Source: Theropithecus gelada (taxonomy: Eukaryota > Chordata > Mammalia > Primates > Cercopithecidae). From it: a stretch of 64,000 nucleotides of DNA. Positions 1-10,513 of the stretch are shown here, one piece after another (positions within the stretch are counted from its first letter, which is position 1; every line of letters begins with the position of its first letter). The position numbers were made by a program, and so were the translations under genes. The notes under the pieces were generated by a model, which had not been told where the DNA came from, did no database searches, and was given only the letters and a program-made list of their open reading frames with translations. Location: assembly GCF_003255815.1 (NCBI RefSeq), contig NC_037672.1, positions 107,956,686-108,020,685 on the forward strand, in the 5' to 3' direction.

Positions 1-311
1 CTGCCTTAAAGAAATTGATGAATTAAGGGCCTTTTTTCATTTTGTGCTGTCTCTCCCTTTCTTTGTTTAATCCAAACTGATGGTGTTTTCTCCAACAGAA
101 GTCTCCGGAAAGGCCCTCTATGTAGCCTCTTATTATCCCTGCACCATGGCCACAGGGCAGTGGTCTAAGAGAGTGAAAGTAACATGGATAAACTTTGTTT
201 CAATATTAGCTGCCTTCTCTCCCCGCTCTTCTGTGCTATTATTGTCTCTATAATTATTTCTTCATAATTATTTTTTTGTTCAACTTTATGTCTTTTAAAA
301 AAGCTAAGATA
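1..311. other. Intergenic sequence without recognised features
   Basis: AT-rich sequence with no ORF, exon or transposon that I could recognise before the first Alu. Confidence 0.5.
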
Positions 312-622
312 GGCTGGGCGAGGTGGCTCATGCCTGTAATCCCAGCACTTTGGGAGGCTGCGGCAGATGGATCACTTGAGGTCAGGAGTCTGAGACCAGC
401 AGAACCCCGTCTCTACTAAAAATAGAAAAATTAGCTGGGGTGGTGGCGGGCGCCTGTAATCCCAGCTACTCCGGAGGCTGAGGCAGGAGAATCGCTTGAA
501 CCCAGAAGGTGGAGGCTGCAGTAAGCCGAGATCGCGCCACTGCACTCCAGCCTGCACGACAGAGCAAGACTTCGTCTCAAAATAGATAAATAAATACATT
601 AATTCATTTAAATAAATAAAGT
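312..622 (+). mobile_element. Alu (AluS-like), sense
   Basis: It begins GGCTGGGCGAGGTGGCTCA and has both arms, the A-rich linker and an AAATAAAT-type tail. It is flanked by the target-site duplication AAAAAGCTAA (ending near 307 and starting near 623). About 15 bp of the left arm is deleted after GAGACCAGC. Confidence 0.93.
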
Positions 623-710
623 AAAAAGCTAAAAGAAGGAGGCATATAGTCTTTTATATTAATCCACCTATCTATAATTTTTGATTTCATATCTGCCTGT
701 AGATTTTACT

Positions 711-1017
711 TTTTTTTTTTTTTTTTTTTTGAGACAAACGGAGTTTCGCTCTTGTTGCTCAGGCTGGCGTGCAGTGGCAGGATCTTGGCTCACTGCAACC
801 TCTGCCGCCTGGGTTCAAGCGATTATTCTGCCTCAGCCTCCCGAGTAGCTGGGATTACAGGTGCCTGCCACTACGCCCAGCTAATTTTTGTAGTTTTAGT
901 AGAGACTGGGTTTCAGCATCTAGGCCAGGCTAGTCTTGAACTGCTGACCTCAAGTGGTCCACCTGCCTTGGCCTTCCAAAGTGCTGGGATTACAGGCGTG
1001 AGCCACCGTGCCCAGCC
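711..1017 (-). mobile_element. Alu (AluS-like), antisense
   Basis: The antisense Alu starts with a 20-bp poly-T (the tail) and ends AGCCACCGTGCCCAGCC. It lies only about 90 bp from the sense Alu at 312-622, forming an inverted pair. Confidence 0.93.
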
Positions 1018-1774
1018 GTTACTGTCTCATTTTATTTCCTTGTTCCAGTATATCTCTATTCTACCCCCACCTCCACTTTGTGGTATTAGTGGTACATATT
1101 AGAACTTTGTAAAAAATTATTACTTTTCTATTTGTTCCTGCAGTACATATTAATCTTTATGTGTCATTACGCTAGCAATATATTTTGATAATTATTGTTT
1201 TATGCAATAATCTTTTAAATCAGTTAAGAGAAGACATCATATTTAATTATGTAATTACCAGTGTTTGTTCTTTATTTATATAAGTTTGAGTTACTATCCA
1301 GTGTCATTTCCTTCCAGCTTAAAAGACTTATTTAGTATTTCTTGAAAGCCAGGTATGTTAGCAACACATTTGCTCAGTGTTTGTTCATCTGGAAATGGTG
1401 TTCATCTGGAATGTCTTTATTTTAGCATCATTTTTAAAACATAGTCTTGCTGGTTCCTGCTGGGATTAGGGTAAAGCAAGTGAGGCCCTCACCTTGAGCA
1501 CAAAATTTAAGGGAAACCAAAAGTCTCAGTAATCAAAATAAATAAAAATGTTTTAATGCCATATTTAAAAATCAAAATGGATGCAATAAAACCTATGATG
1601 AACAAAATAATCGAAATTTAAAATAGAGACAGGATCAGTATTACTGATTTTTCCTTTTGCCTCAGGCTCCCATATGGATGGCATGGATGGCATGGCACTG
1701 TTGGGTAAAATTCTTCATTTTCTTTTAGAATTGTGAATACATTATCCCACTGCCTTTTGGTCACCACTATTTCT

Positions 1775-2063
1775 TTTTTTTAATTAATTTTTGAGACAGA
1801 GTCTCGCTGTCACCCAAGCTGGAGTGCACTGGCGCTATCTCAGCTCACTGCAGCCTCCGCCTTCCGGGTTCCAGCAATTCTCCTGCCCCAGCCTCCTGAA
1901 TAGCTGACAGTAGCCACCACACCTGGCTAATTTTTGTATTTTTAGTGGAGGTGGGGTTATACCAAGTTGGCCAGACTGGTCTCGAACTCCTGACCTCAGT
2001 TGATCTGCCCACCTCGGCCTCCCAAAGTGCTGGGATTACAGGCGTGAGCAACCACGCCTGGCC
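1775..2063 (-). mobile_element. Alu, antisense, inside the old L1
   Basis: It runs from GAGACAGAGTCTCGCTGTCA to GTGAGCAACCACGCCTGGCC. An imperfect target-site duplication, TGG(T/C)CACCACT(A/G)TTTCT, flanks it at 1758-1774 and 2064-2080. The interruption of one continuous L1 phrase shows it inserted after the L1. Confidence 0.92.
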
Positions 2064-2314
2064 TGGCCACCACTGTTTCTAATGACAAGTCCATTGATAA
2101 TATTAATGTGGTTCCCTTATACATACTGAATTTTTTTTTCTTGCTACTTTTAAGATGTTCTCCTTGTCTTTGGCTTTCAAAGATTTGATTCTGACCTCTC
2201 TAAGTGTGGATCTCTTTCTGTCTATCCCACTTGGAATTCTTTGACCTTCTTGGGTGTATAGATTAATGTTTTCCATCATGTCTGGGAATTTTTGGGCTGT
2301 TATTTCTTCTAGTA

Positions 2315-3169
2315 CAGTTGACCTTTGAACAATACAGGGGTTAGGAGTGCCAACCCCACACACAATAAAAAAATCTGCATATGTTGACTCCTCAAAAACT
2401 ACTGTTGACCAGAAGCCTTATCTATAATATAAACTGTCAACTAATACATATTTTATATTTCATGTGTATTAAATGCTGCGTTCTTATAATAAAGTAAGCT
2501 AGAGAAAAAGTGAAATTATAAGGAAGAGAGATGTATTTGTTATTCATCAAGTAAAAGTAGATTATCATAAAGGTCTTCATCCTCACCATCTTCACATTAA
2601 GTAAGCTGAAGAGGAGGAGAAAGAGAAGGGGAAGGGTTGATCTTGCTGTCTCAGGAGTGGCTGAGGTAGAATAGGTGAAGGCGGGAGAAGGGGAGGCAGG
2701 GGAGGCAAGGGAGGGAGGCACACTTTGTGTAACTTTATGGAAATACATAATAATTTCTGTTTCCTTTTTCATTTCTCTAAAAATGTTTCTGCATGGTACC
2801 AATCCTTCTTCCACCTTTGCTTTGGTTTCAGTGCCTGTATCATGAAAGGACACATGTTGTAAAAGAAGTTAAAAGCAATCTTGATTAATCAGAACCCTTC
2901 TGCCAGATGGTCTCATGTCAGTTTGTTTTCTGGCACTGCTTCTACTACATCTTCTTCCTCATTGTGTAAGCCTGGTTTGGAAGCACTTCTTTCCACCAAG
3001 CTGCCTTCTGTTAACTCCTCTGTGTGGTGTCTATTAACTCTTGAATTTCCTTGAGATCCATGTCTTGAAACCCTTCACTCCTCACCTTTCTTTTTCTTTG
3101 TTCTTTTCTTTCCTTGCCCTCCCTCCCTCCCCCCCCCTTTCTCATTCTTTTGTTTTCTTTCTTTCTTTC

Positions 3170-3236
<67 letters not shown>

Positions 3237-3344
3237 CTCTCTCTCTCCTTCCTTCCTTCCTTTTCTTTTTTCCTTTCTCTCTCTTTCTTTCTTTCTTTCT
3301 CTCTCTCTCTCTCTTTCTCTCTTTCTTTCTTTCTTTCTTCCTTC

Positions 3345-3411
<67 letters not shown>

Positions 3412-3845
3412 TCCTTCCTTCTTTCTTTCCTTCTTTCTCTTTCTTTTCTTTGCCATAGCCACAATCTCTTTCATGATTTCCTTGACTGACTCTGTCATAA
3501 ATCCTGTGAAGTCATGCAAAACATTTGGCCATAGTTTTCTCCGGCAGTAATTTATTCCTTCAGGCCTGATGGCTTTCCTGGATTTTTCTATCACAATGAT
3601 GACCTCTTCCATGGTGTAATCCTTTCAGACTTTCATAATGTTCTTTCTTTGGAGTTCTCTTCCATAGCCTTAACAATCCTTTCCATAGAGTGTGGTGTGT
3701 AATGAGCCTTTATGACCCCTGATCTACAGAATGAATTAGAGACACTGTTTTTGGGTCATGTAGACCACTTCAGTGCCTTCAGTGTTGAACTCATGGGATT
3801 CTGGGTGGCCGGGAGCATTGTCCAATATCAAAAGAAATTTAAAAG
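2315..3845 (-). mobile_element. Tigger2-like pogo DNA transposon relic with transposase remnants
   Basis: It begins CAGTTGACCTTTGAACAAT directly after a TA dinucleotide (2313-2314), as expected for a pogo/Tigger terminus. On the minus strand near 3788-3831 the translation LILDNAPGHPESHEF is readable, matching the second-Asp (DDE) segment of Tigger/jerky-type transposases. Further decayed transposase reading lies at 3460-3612 and 2437-2853. The opposite terminus is missing and L1 sequence resumes near 3846. A long CTTT microsatellite has expanded inside it. No intact ORF remains. Confidence 0.72.
3098..3455. repeat. CTTT/CT-rich microsatellite
   Basis: About 350 bp of polypyrimidine on the + strand, with long uninterrupted CTTT runs around 3157-3235 and 3343-3412 separated by CTCTCT and CCTT variants. 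It makes simple-sequence ORFs in several frames (Lys/Glu/Arg-rich on minus, Phe/Leu/Ser-rich on plus) that are not genes. Confidence 0.97.
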
Positions 3846-3968
3846 TAGGTATGTTTAATGTGTCCCACAGGCGTTCATTTTTTTCCTTTTTGTTCATATT
3901 GGATCATTTCCAGAGACCCATCTTCAAGTCTGCCAATTCTTTTTTTCTGCTCGTTCAGATTTTCTTTT

Positions 3969-4245
3969 CTTTTTTGAGTTGGAGTCTTGCTCTGTCACCC
4001 AGTCTGGAGTGCAGTGGTGCAATCTTGGCTCACTGCAACCTCTGACTCCCTGGTTCAAGCGATTCTCCTGCCTCAGCCTCCTGAGTAGCTGGGATTACAG
4101 GTGCGTGCCACCACACCTGGCTAATTTTTGTATTTTTAATAGAGGCAAGATTTCACCATGTTGCCCAGACTGGTCTCAAACTCCAACCTCATGATCCACT
4201 CGCCTCGGCCTCCCAAAGTGTGTGAGCCGCTGAGCCCAGCCTCTA
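3969..4245 (-). mobile_element. Alu, antisense
   Basis: Full-length antisense Alu with a small deletion near its 5' end (CCCAAAGTGTGTGAGCC). The target-site duplication GTTCA(G/A)ATTTTCTTTT lies at 3953-3968 and 4246-4261. Confidence 0.92.
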
Positions 4246-4388
4246 GTTCAAATTTTCTTTTGAGCCCCTCTAGTAAGTTTTCCATTAGAGTTTCTGTATT
4301 TTTCAACTTCAGATTTTCCATTTGGTTCTCTTTAAAGGTAATTTCTATTTCTTAATTAATATATTCTATTTGATGTGTTCTTGACATC

Positions 4389-4722
4389 TGCATTAATCTT
4401 TTTGGGTTACTGTAACAAAATACCATAAACTGGGTAGCTGATCAACAATAGAAATTCATTTATCAGACTTCTGGAGGCTGGGGAGATCACCCAAGATCGG
4501 GATGCCAGCAAGGTCAGGTTTTAGTGAGTACCTCTTCAGGATCACTGACTTTGGATTTCTCACCATGCCCTCACATGGTAGAAGAGACAAAGCAGGTCTC
4601 TGGAGGACTCCGCCCACATGATCTAATCACCCTCTATAGGCCCTATCTCGTTATACTATCATATTGGCAATTACGTTTCAACATATGAATCTTCGGGAAA
4701 CACAAACGTTCAGACCACAGCA
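4389..4722 (-). mobile_element. MLT1-like MaLR LTR, antisense
   Basis: TGTAACAAAATACCATAAAC, then ACTTCTGGAGGCTGGG, CCTCACATGG and finally CAACATATGAATCTTCGGG follow the reverse complement of MLT1A/B-type LTRs in order. It separates two parts of the old L1. The sub-family is tentative. Confidence 0.65.
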
Positions 4723-5097
4723 ATATCATTCTTTCTTTAATTCTTTAATTATAAAGTTTCTTAGTTTTAAAAACATATAATAGTTGCTTTGAAGTCTTTA
4801 GCATCTGGTCCCCTTAAGGTGGTTTCCACTGACTTTTTGCCCATGTACATAGGTCATACTTTCCTGTGTTTTCTGTTTGTTGTTTTGTTTTTAATTTTGC
4901 TAGCTCGTGAATTTTATTGAAAGTTAGACATTTTAGAGACTAGATTATAACAACTTTCAGTTCTGAGTCCCTCCCTCTGAGAAGTGTTATTTGCTGTTTG
5001 TCTGGTGATTTGCCTGGATGAATTCTTTGAAGTCTGTCTGCCCTGCAGTGGTGTGTTATCATTGATATGTCTGGTTAGTTTTAGTTTTTTGTTTTTG

Positions 5098-5303
5098 CTT
5101 CTCCCCTTCTTCTTCTTCTCCTCCTCCTCCTCCTCCTCTTTTTCTTCTTTTTTCCTTCCTCTTCCTCCTGTTCTTCTTCCTCCTCTTCCTCCTCCTCCTC
5201 TTCTCCTTCTTCCTTTTCCTCCTCTTCCTCTTCCTCCCCTCCTTCTCCTCCTCCTCCCTCTCTCCTTCCGCCTCCTCCTCCTCCTCCTCTTCTTCTTCCT
5301 TTT
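5098..5303. repeat. CTT/CCT polypyrimidine tract
   Basis: About 200 bp of nearly pure C/T on the + strand, dominated by TCC and TTC triplets. Mirror-symmetric stretches make it a candidate for triplex (H-DNA) structure. The long Arg/Lys/Gly and Leu/Pro/Ser ORFs across it are simple-repeat artefacts. Confidence 0.95.
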
Positions 5304-6189
5304 AAACCAGGCTTCTTGGTATTTTCCTTGGATCAACACAACTCAGTAGTTAGCCACTCATTGGTCAGAGGACTTGCTTAGATACCTTGAGTCAGTAAGG
5401 CTTCTACCTTTAGCCACTGGCTCTATGTATGGCTTGAGAAATACCTTGAAACCTCAGGAAGTTTAGAAGTTTGCTCAGATTTTGCCTTCTGCATGCACAA
5501 GGCCTCATGTTCAGACAATGACAGTTAGATAGCTGGAGCCCTCTCCAGCCTCTCCTGTGCGTTTGTGTGGCCTTGTGCACGCCTGCAATCTTCTTGAGCC
5601 CAAAGAATATGTGGGAGCTTATTAAGATCCTCTATGGCAGTCCCATTCATTTCTCCAATCTCCTTGTTAAATTTCTGATCTGGTGGTCTGTTACTTGTCC
5701 CAACTCGTATGGCTTCAGGCTAACTGCCATGTTGGCCTTCCCTGCCATTTGCCACAGAGATTATTTTTATCTATGCTATTTTTAGCTATTTTAGCTATTT
5801 TTATGCTATTATTTTTGTCAATGCTTTTAAGCATGCATTTTCCTGCATTCTGCTCTAAATCAATCAGCCCTGGCACTGAGGCTGGCTGTTCTCACAGCTT
5901 GTTCCACCCTGACAACTATGTGCCATATATCTGATTGGGATGGGGTGCAGAATGCCGGTAACTGTATCCTAAAACTCCACAGACTTTCTGTTCTCACAGT
6001 ACCTCAGTAGTTTTTTCTTTTCTTTTTTAAATAACTGCTCCTCAAATTGCTGTGTGTCTGGTCAGTTTCCAGAGTCTTGAAATGATTGTTTTTGAACATT
6101 TTTGTCCAGTTTTATCATTGCATTTTGAGGCAAGTATGTGCTAAGTGTCTCTCTCAGTCATTTGGAAGTCCTGCTTCCTGCAAGACCCT

Positions 6190-9100
6190 TTAAGACCCAG
6201 CTTTTAAAGCCACACATCACTTCTGCCTCATTCTGTTAGTCAAAGCAAGTCACAAGGCCAGTCATATTAAGAGAATGGGAAAATAGATGCTACTTCTTGA
6301 TGGGAAAAGTGGCAAAAAGTTACAATGTTAAGTGGCAAGTATACAAAGACAGGAGAATTTGTACAATCATGTTGCCAGCAATTTATTACAATGTGAACAG
6401 ATAGAGCTAGAGATAGAGATATGGACACAAATATGAATATGGACACAGATGTGGATCTAGGTATAGACAGAGGTATACATTTAGGTAATTGTAACTTCCT
6501 TAAGTCTATCACTGAGAAGCAAACGACATGTTAAAGTAGAGACAGAAATACAAGAAGCTATTGAAAATAAAGCTGCTATTTTAGACCTAGCATACAATCA
6601 AAGTCTTTGCAATGCCTAATTTAAAGTAAATTTAAGTAAAACATTATGTAGTATACATTTGAAAATGTGTTAAGAGAGTAGATCTCATGTTAAGTGTTCT
6701 TACACAATATTTTTTAAAAACTCCAACTTTTTAAATAAAATAGCTTGAGAGAAAAAAAAAATATGTATGCTTATGAAGGGATACTGATCACTAGAATTTC
6801 CTAGTCTAACTCACTAGCACAGCTGGCTGTAGCATAGTCCTAATGAGGCCCTTTCAAAGTCCTCTAGTCATAGCTAGAGACCTACAGATGTGGGTCCCGT
6901 GCACCCAGCACTTTGAGCTGCTGTGTAGCTAACATCCCTGCTGTGTTCTGGTTCCTCAAGGTTATGGCCCCTGAGCCAGTGAGGCCTCATGAAGGCAAAG
7001 GCTGCTGTGCTGCTACACTCCACTGCTGGCCCTGTCTCGTAATGGCCCTCCATGCATGCTGTGCTGCTATCCCAGATGCAGTCCCCAACGACCAGCAGGT
7101 GCAGTATTACCAGGGCTGGCCAGATCTGCTGTTGGCCTGATGTCAGGAGCCGGGTCTCTGTCTCTCTTGCACCCACAGGCACAGACAAAAGTCAAAGTGG
7201 GCAAACTGAACTAAGAGACAGACACTGCTGTCTTCAGAAGTCTTCCTCCTCCTTCTGATGCTGAGTACTGGTCTAGACCACACTTGAGGGCCTACTTTCT
7301 TCCCCTAGAATGAATGTTTCTTTAAGAGGCAATTCAGCCTTGATGTAAACAGACTCTTGGAGGATCTGTACCACCACTCCTCAATCTAGACATACTGAGA
7401 CAAAGTTGAGAGTCTCTATTAAGTTCTATTAGATTTAAGCTGCAATCTCCACAATAATACTATCTTTAGAAGCAGTGTTTGGCACTGCTTGGTAGACACG
7501 TCTGTGCAGACTGGGCCAAGACATGGACATTGAATTCCCATGTAACTAACATTATTATTCATATTGTACAAGTAGCAACAGATTGAAAAATACTTTTTCT
7601 GATGTCTTTTGTTCTGATAAATGTTTTCATATACAGGGGAAAGAATAACTTTCATGAAAAATATTAGACTGACTTTTTACCTTGATATGCTAAAAAATGT
7701 TTTTTAGTAGTAAAACTTGGATAATTCATTTTGGGAAACTACCTATTTAGTGTAATTTGCTGCATCTGTGTGATTTTCAATGTGTTATTTTGCCTGGAGA
7801 TTAAGGCATAATCTCTTGAAACAGTCTGTTTTGACATGAGAAAGGAAAGATGACTAACAAGCATAATTGTGTTTCTTGTTTTTGTTTTCTTTTGTTGGTC
7901 ATATTTCTATGAGTGAATAAGCTATTTCTTGGGGCAAAGTTAGCTTTTTATTTTTCCTAATGTTACATGCACTTTTTAGTCAAAGAAAATTTTACTTAGT
8001 ACATTAAGGCTGAATCTTAATTAGTGACCTAAAGGAGTAAACATACCTCCTATCTTGATTTGTTTCTTGCCCATTAAGTAATTTCTCTAATAGGGTCTAG
8101 CTCTCTTGAAGACAATAAGCATGCAGCATTGAATAGTTACTTTTCCGTTAAATCTGAAATGATATAATGCCTGATTTTTCAACATATGGAAATGCTAGCA
8201 ATAAGTAAATGATGTAATTACCTAGGAATTTTATTTTTTTAATTAAAATATTTTAAATATTACTCCAAGCTCTGTAGTGTTTTATGATTATAAAACTCAT
8301 TTGATTTTTAAAGTATAATAATTCAAGAACACCCACTGAAAAGGTATTTCTTTTAAAAACAAAACTCACAAAGAACTAGAACCTACTAGTTCCTAAACAT
8401 TAGTATGTTTACACATTCTAATGGTGGTTTTAAAAGTTATTATGCTTTTAATTCTCATGCTCTTGGGATTAGTCACATAGAAATCTATTATTTGAATACA
8501 GTGGAAACATTGAGATTAATATTTCTTAAAAAATAGATAAATGGAAGGTATGGTTGGCATTTTCACTTTGAAAATACAGGACTATCTATATTTGGTATAG
8601 TTGCATGAATCATAATTAGGAAGTATGGAAATTTTTTCAAAAAGTTACAAAGTAGTTGGGAATATTTCTTTTGTAATGAGGGAGAAGAGACTGTAAATCA
8701 GGAAGGAGATTTACTTGGATATAACAAACTATTGGAATTCTTCCTGAGATTTGCATGCATGGACGACTCTGTTTAAATTCATGCCATCTCCTCCTACCAC
8801 TGTTCCCTCTTAGTCTCATTTCTTTCAAGTACACTTTAGAGGAAAACATTTTTATAGAACTAATGTACACAGCTTCACATATGGTTACAACTATCTTTGT
8901 GTAACAGGCTGTAAATCATAGCATTTAAGTGTAAGCATGTCTGTGTGTCAGAATGATAAGGTTTTTGCAAAAGACAATCCAAATACAATTTCATCATGTG
9001 AAATCTGGAAGTAAGTAATTTTAATTACACATCAAGTTAAGTTTTGTACAAACACCATTTATTTCAAACTACGCCCCGGGATTGTCCCCACAGAAAATGT

Positions 9101-10371
9101 TTCACATTCTAATGGTGGTTCTTTATGAACAGAGAGGGCTGGATTTGAGACATCTTAAGTGAGCTGGGTTTAATGAGTTAAATCAATGTGTGGAATAGTA
9201 CTTGGCACATAATAAATTCATATTTGAATTAGCTTTCACCATGTAGAATAGTAGGAGTAGTAGATAAAAATCAATGGATAAGAGGTTGTAGCGTAAGAGT
9301 TACATATTCATCACAGTAACTCCTCCACAACACAGCAAGATGCCAAGAGATAAAGTTTAGTAGTTTAGAATCCAAACTACTTCTCCAAAGGAGAAGGTTA
9401 AATTGGGAAGAATTTCCAAAAATCTTTATCTTAGAACTATTTGATTTATTTTGTTATTTACTTCGAGAAACAGTTTAGCAGACAAAGAGATAGGAAACAT
9501 GTCCACAACTTCCCCTACGTAACTGGAGTGTCGAAACTTCAATTTGGCGCATAATAGCTGTCCCCTGGGAACAATCCAAAGTATGACATTCACTCTTACA
9601 TGAACAAGAAGATCAGATTATCTTCCTCTCTAGGTTTTCTTTCCTTTGGTATGCCCCAGAGTCCCACAGAATGCTTACTTGTTACACAGACCAGCCATGT
9701 TTTCTTTTGGCATGCTACTGGAACTCAGATTGCCCCCCTTTAAGAATGGTGAACTCTACAAATGCTATGAGAAGTTGGGGTCCAGAACCTGTTACACTGC
9801 TTCTACCTGTTATTGCAGCAGAAACCTAGATACTGCGAGGAAATTCTCCATTCATCCCAGCTGGCATGGCATCACAAATTAAAATTCTACCCACTCTCTC
9901 TCAACTCAACCCATGCAAAGGTGAGTATCTGGTAGATTTATTTTTTTTAAATAGCATATTCTTCTGTTCTGGAACTTTGTATAGTTTAGCTGCTTACTTA
10001 TGGATGTGGGATGGAATACAAAAGGGAATCCAGTCTGGGATAGGACAGGAGAGGGATAAAGTCAACAATTACACACCAAAGATGCTATGTTGACCTTTGC
10101 CAGATTTAGTGCACTATTCATACATCAAGTGGATGCAAAGCATCCAGCTCATGCCTGCATGAAACCTGAGTGATTCTCCAGAGTTATGGGGACTATTAGA
10201 GGAAGACAGAGAACTTACTCTCCTTTCTATGCATGAAAATGGACTGATCTAAGAAAACTCCTACTCCCTGTCTGAGTTTTTACAGAACATCTCCAAAGCA
10301 GAGATCATATTTTTAAAGAACCTACATTAGCTCACATGGAAATAAATTCATCTTTTAATCTTTAAAAATAA
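6190..10371. other. Intergenic, no gene and no confidently recognised transposon
   Basis: About 4.2 kb of mostly AT-rich sequence. 6890-7260 is locally GC-richer with an open frame of 75 codons (6913-7140), but I recognise no protein in it. An exact 18-bp repeat, CACATTCTAATGGTGGTT, occurs at 8412-8429 and 9103-9120. No splice-flanked exon with a known product was seen. Confidence 0.45.
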
Positions 10372-10513
10372 TTTATGTTTCTTTATTTTAAAAGAAAATA
10401 GAGATAGGATCTCATCATGTTGTCCAGGCTGGTCTTGAATTCTTGGGCTCAAGAGAGCTCCCCAGTCTCCCAAAGTGCTGGGATTATAGGCATGAGCCAC
10501 TGTGCCCCACCCA
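10372..10513 (-). mobile_element. Alu monomer (FLAM-like), antisense
   Basis: A single arm only, reading GTTGTCCAGGCTGGTCTTGA to GGCATGAGCCACTGTGCCCC. Imperfect flanking repeats (CTTTTAATCTTTAAAAATAA and CATTTAATTTTTAAAATAA) suggest it inserted as a monomer rather than being a broken dimer. Confidence 0.8.

Larger units (their letters stand above)
1310..6190 (-). mobile_element. Ancient LINE-1 (L1M-type) 5' region, antisense, heavily interrupted
   Basis: Segments 1320-1454, 1705-1774, 2064-2314, 3846-3968, 4246-4388, 4723-5097 and about 5300-6190 resemble, in order, the antisense of the 5' part of old L1M elements. Examples are the stretch with ATTATCCCACTGCCTTTTGG, the stretch with TTTGGGCTGTTATTTCTTC, then GTGTCCCACAGGCGTTCA, and finally the TTTTGTCCAGTTTTATCATTG stretch. 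Later insertions split it: an unassigned ~250-bp block (1455-1704), two Alus, a Tigger2-like element, an MLT1-like LTR and a polypyrimidine expansion. Family assignment is from memory of consensus phrases. Confidence 0.6.

Noticed and set aside
752..1102. 116-codon frame and many similar ones (e.g. 13567-13893, 14364-14753, 18000 region, 22156-22443)
   Set aside because: The translations contain the recurring Alu phrases (e.g. LECSGAISAHCNL, SPASASRVAGITG) and coincide with Alu elements.
3041..3612. Long Lys/Glu/Arg-rich and Phe/Leu/Ser-rich open frames
   Set aside because: They are translations of the CTTT/CCTT microsatellite in several frames, plus decayed transposase sequence at the edge. 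No promoter, splice structure or family match.
4914..5349. Arg/Gly-rich (minus) and Leu/Pro-rich (plus) open frames
   Set aside because: They come from the TCC/TTC simple repeat. Composition is fully explained by the triplet tract.
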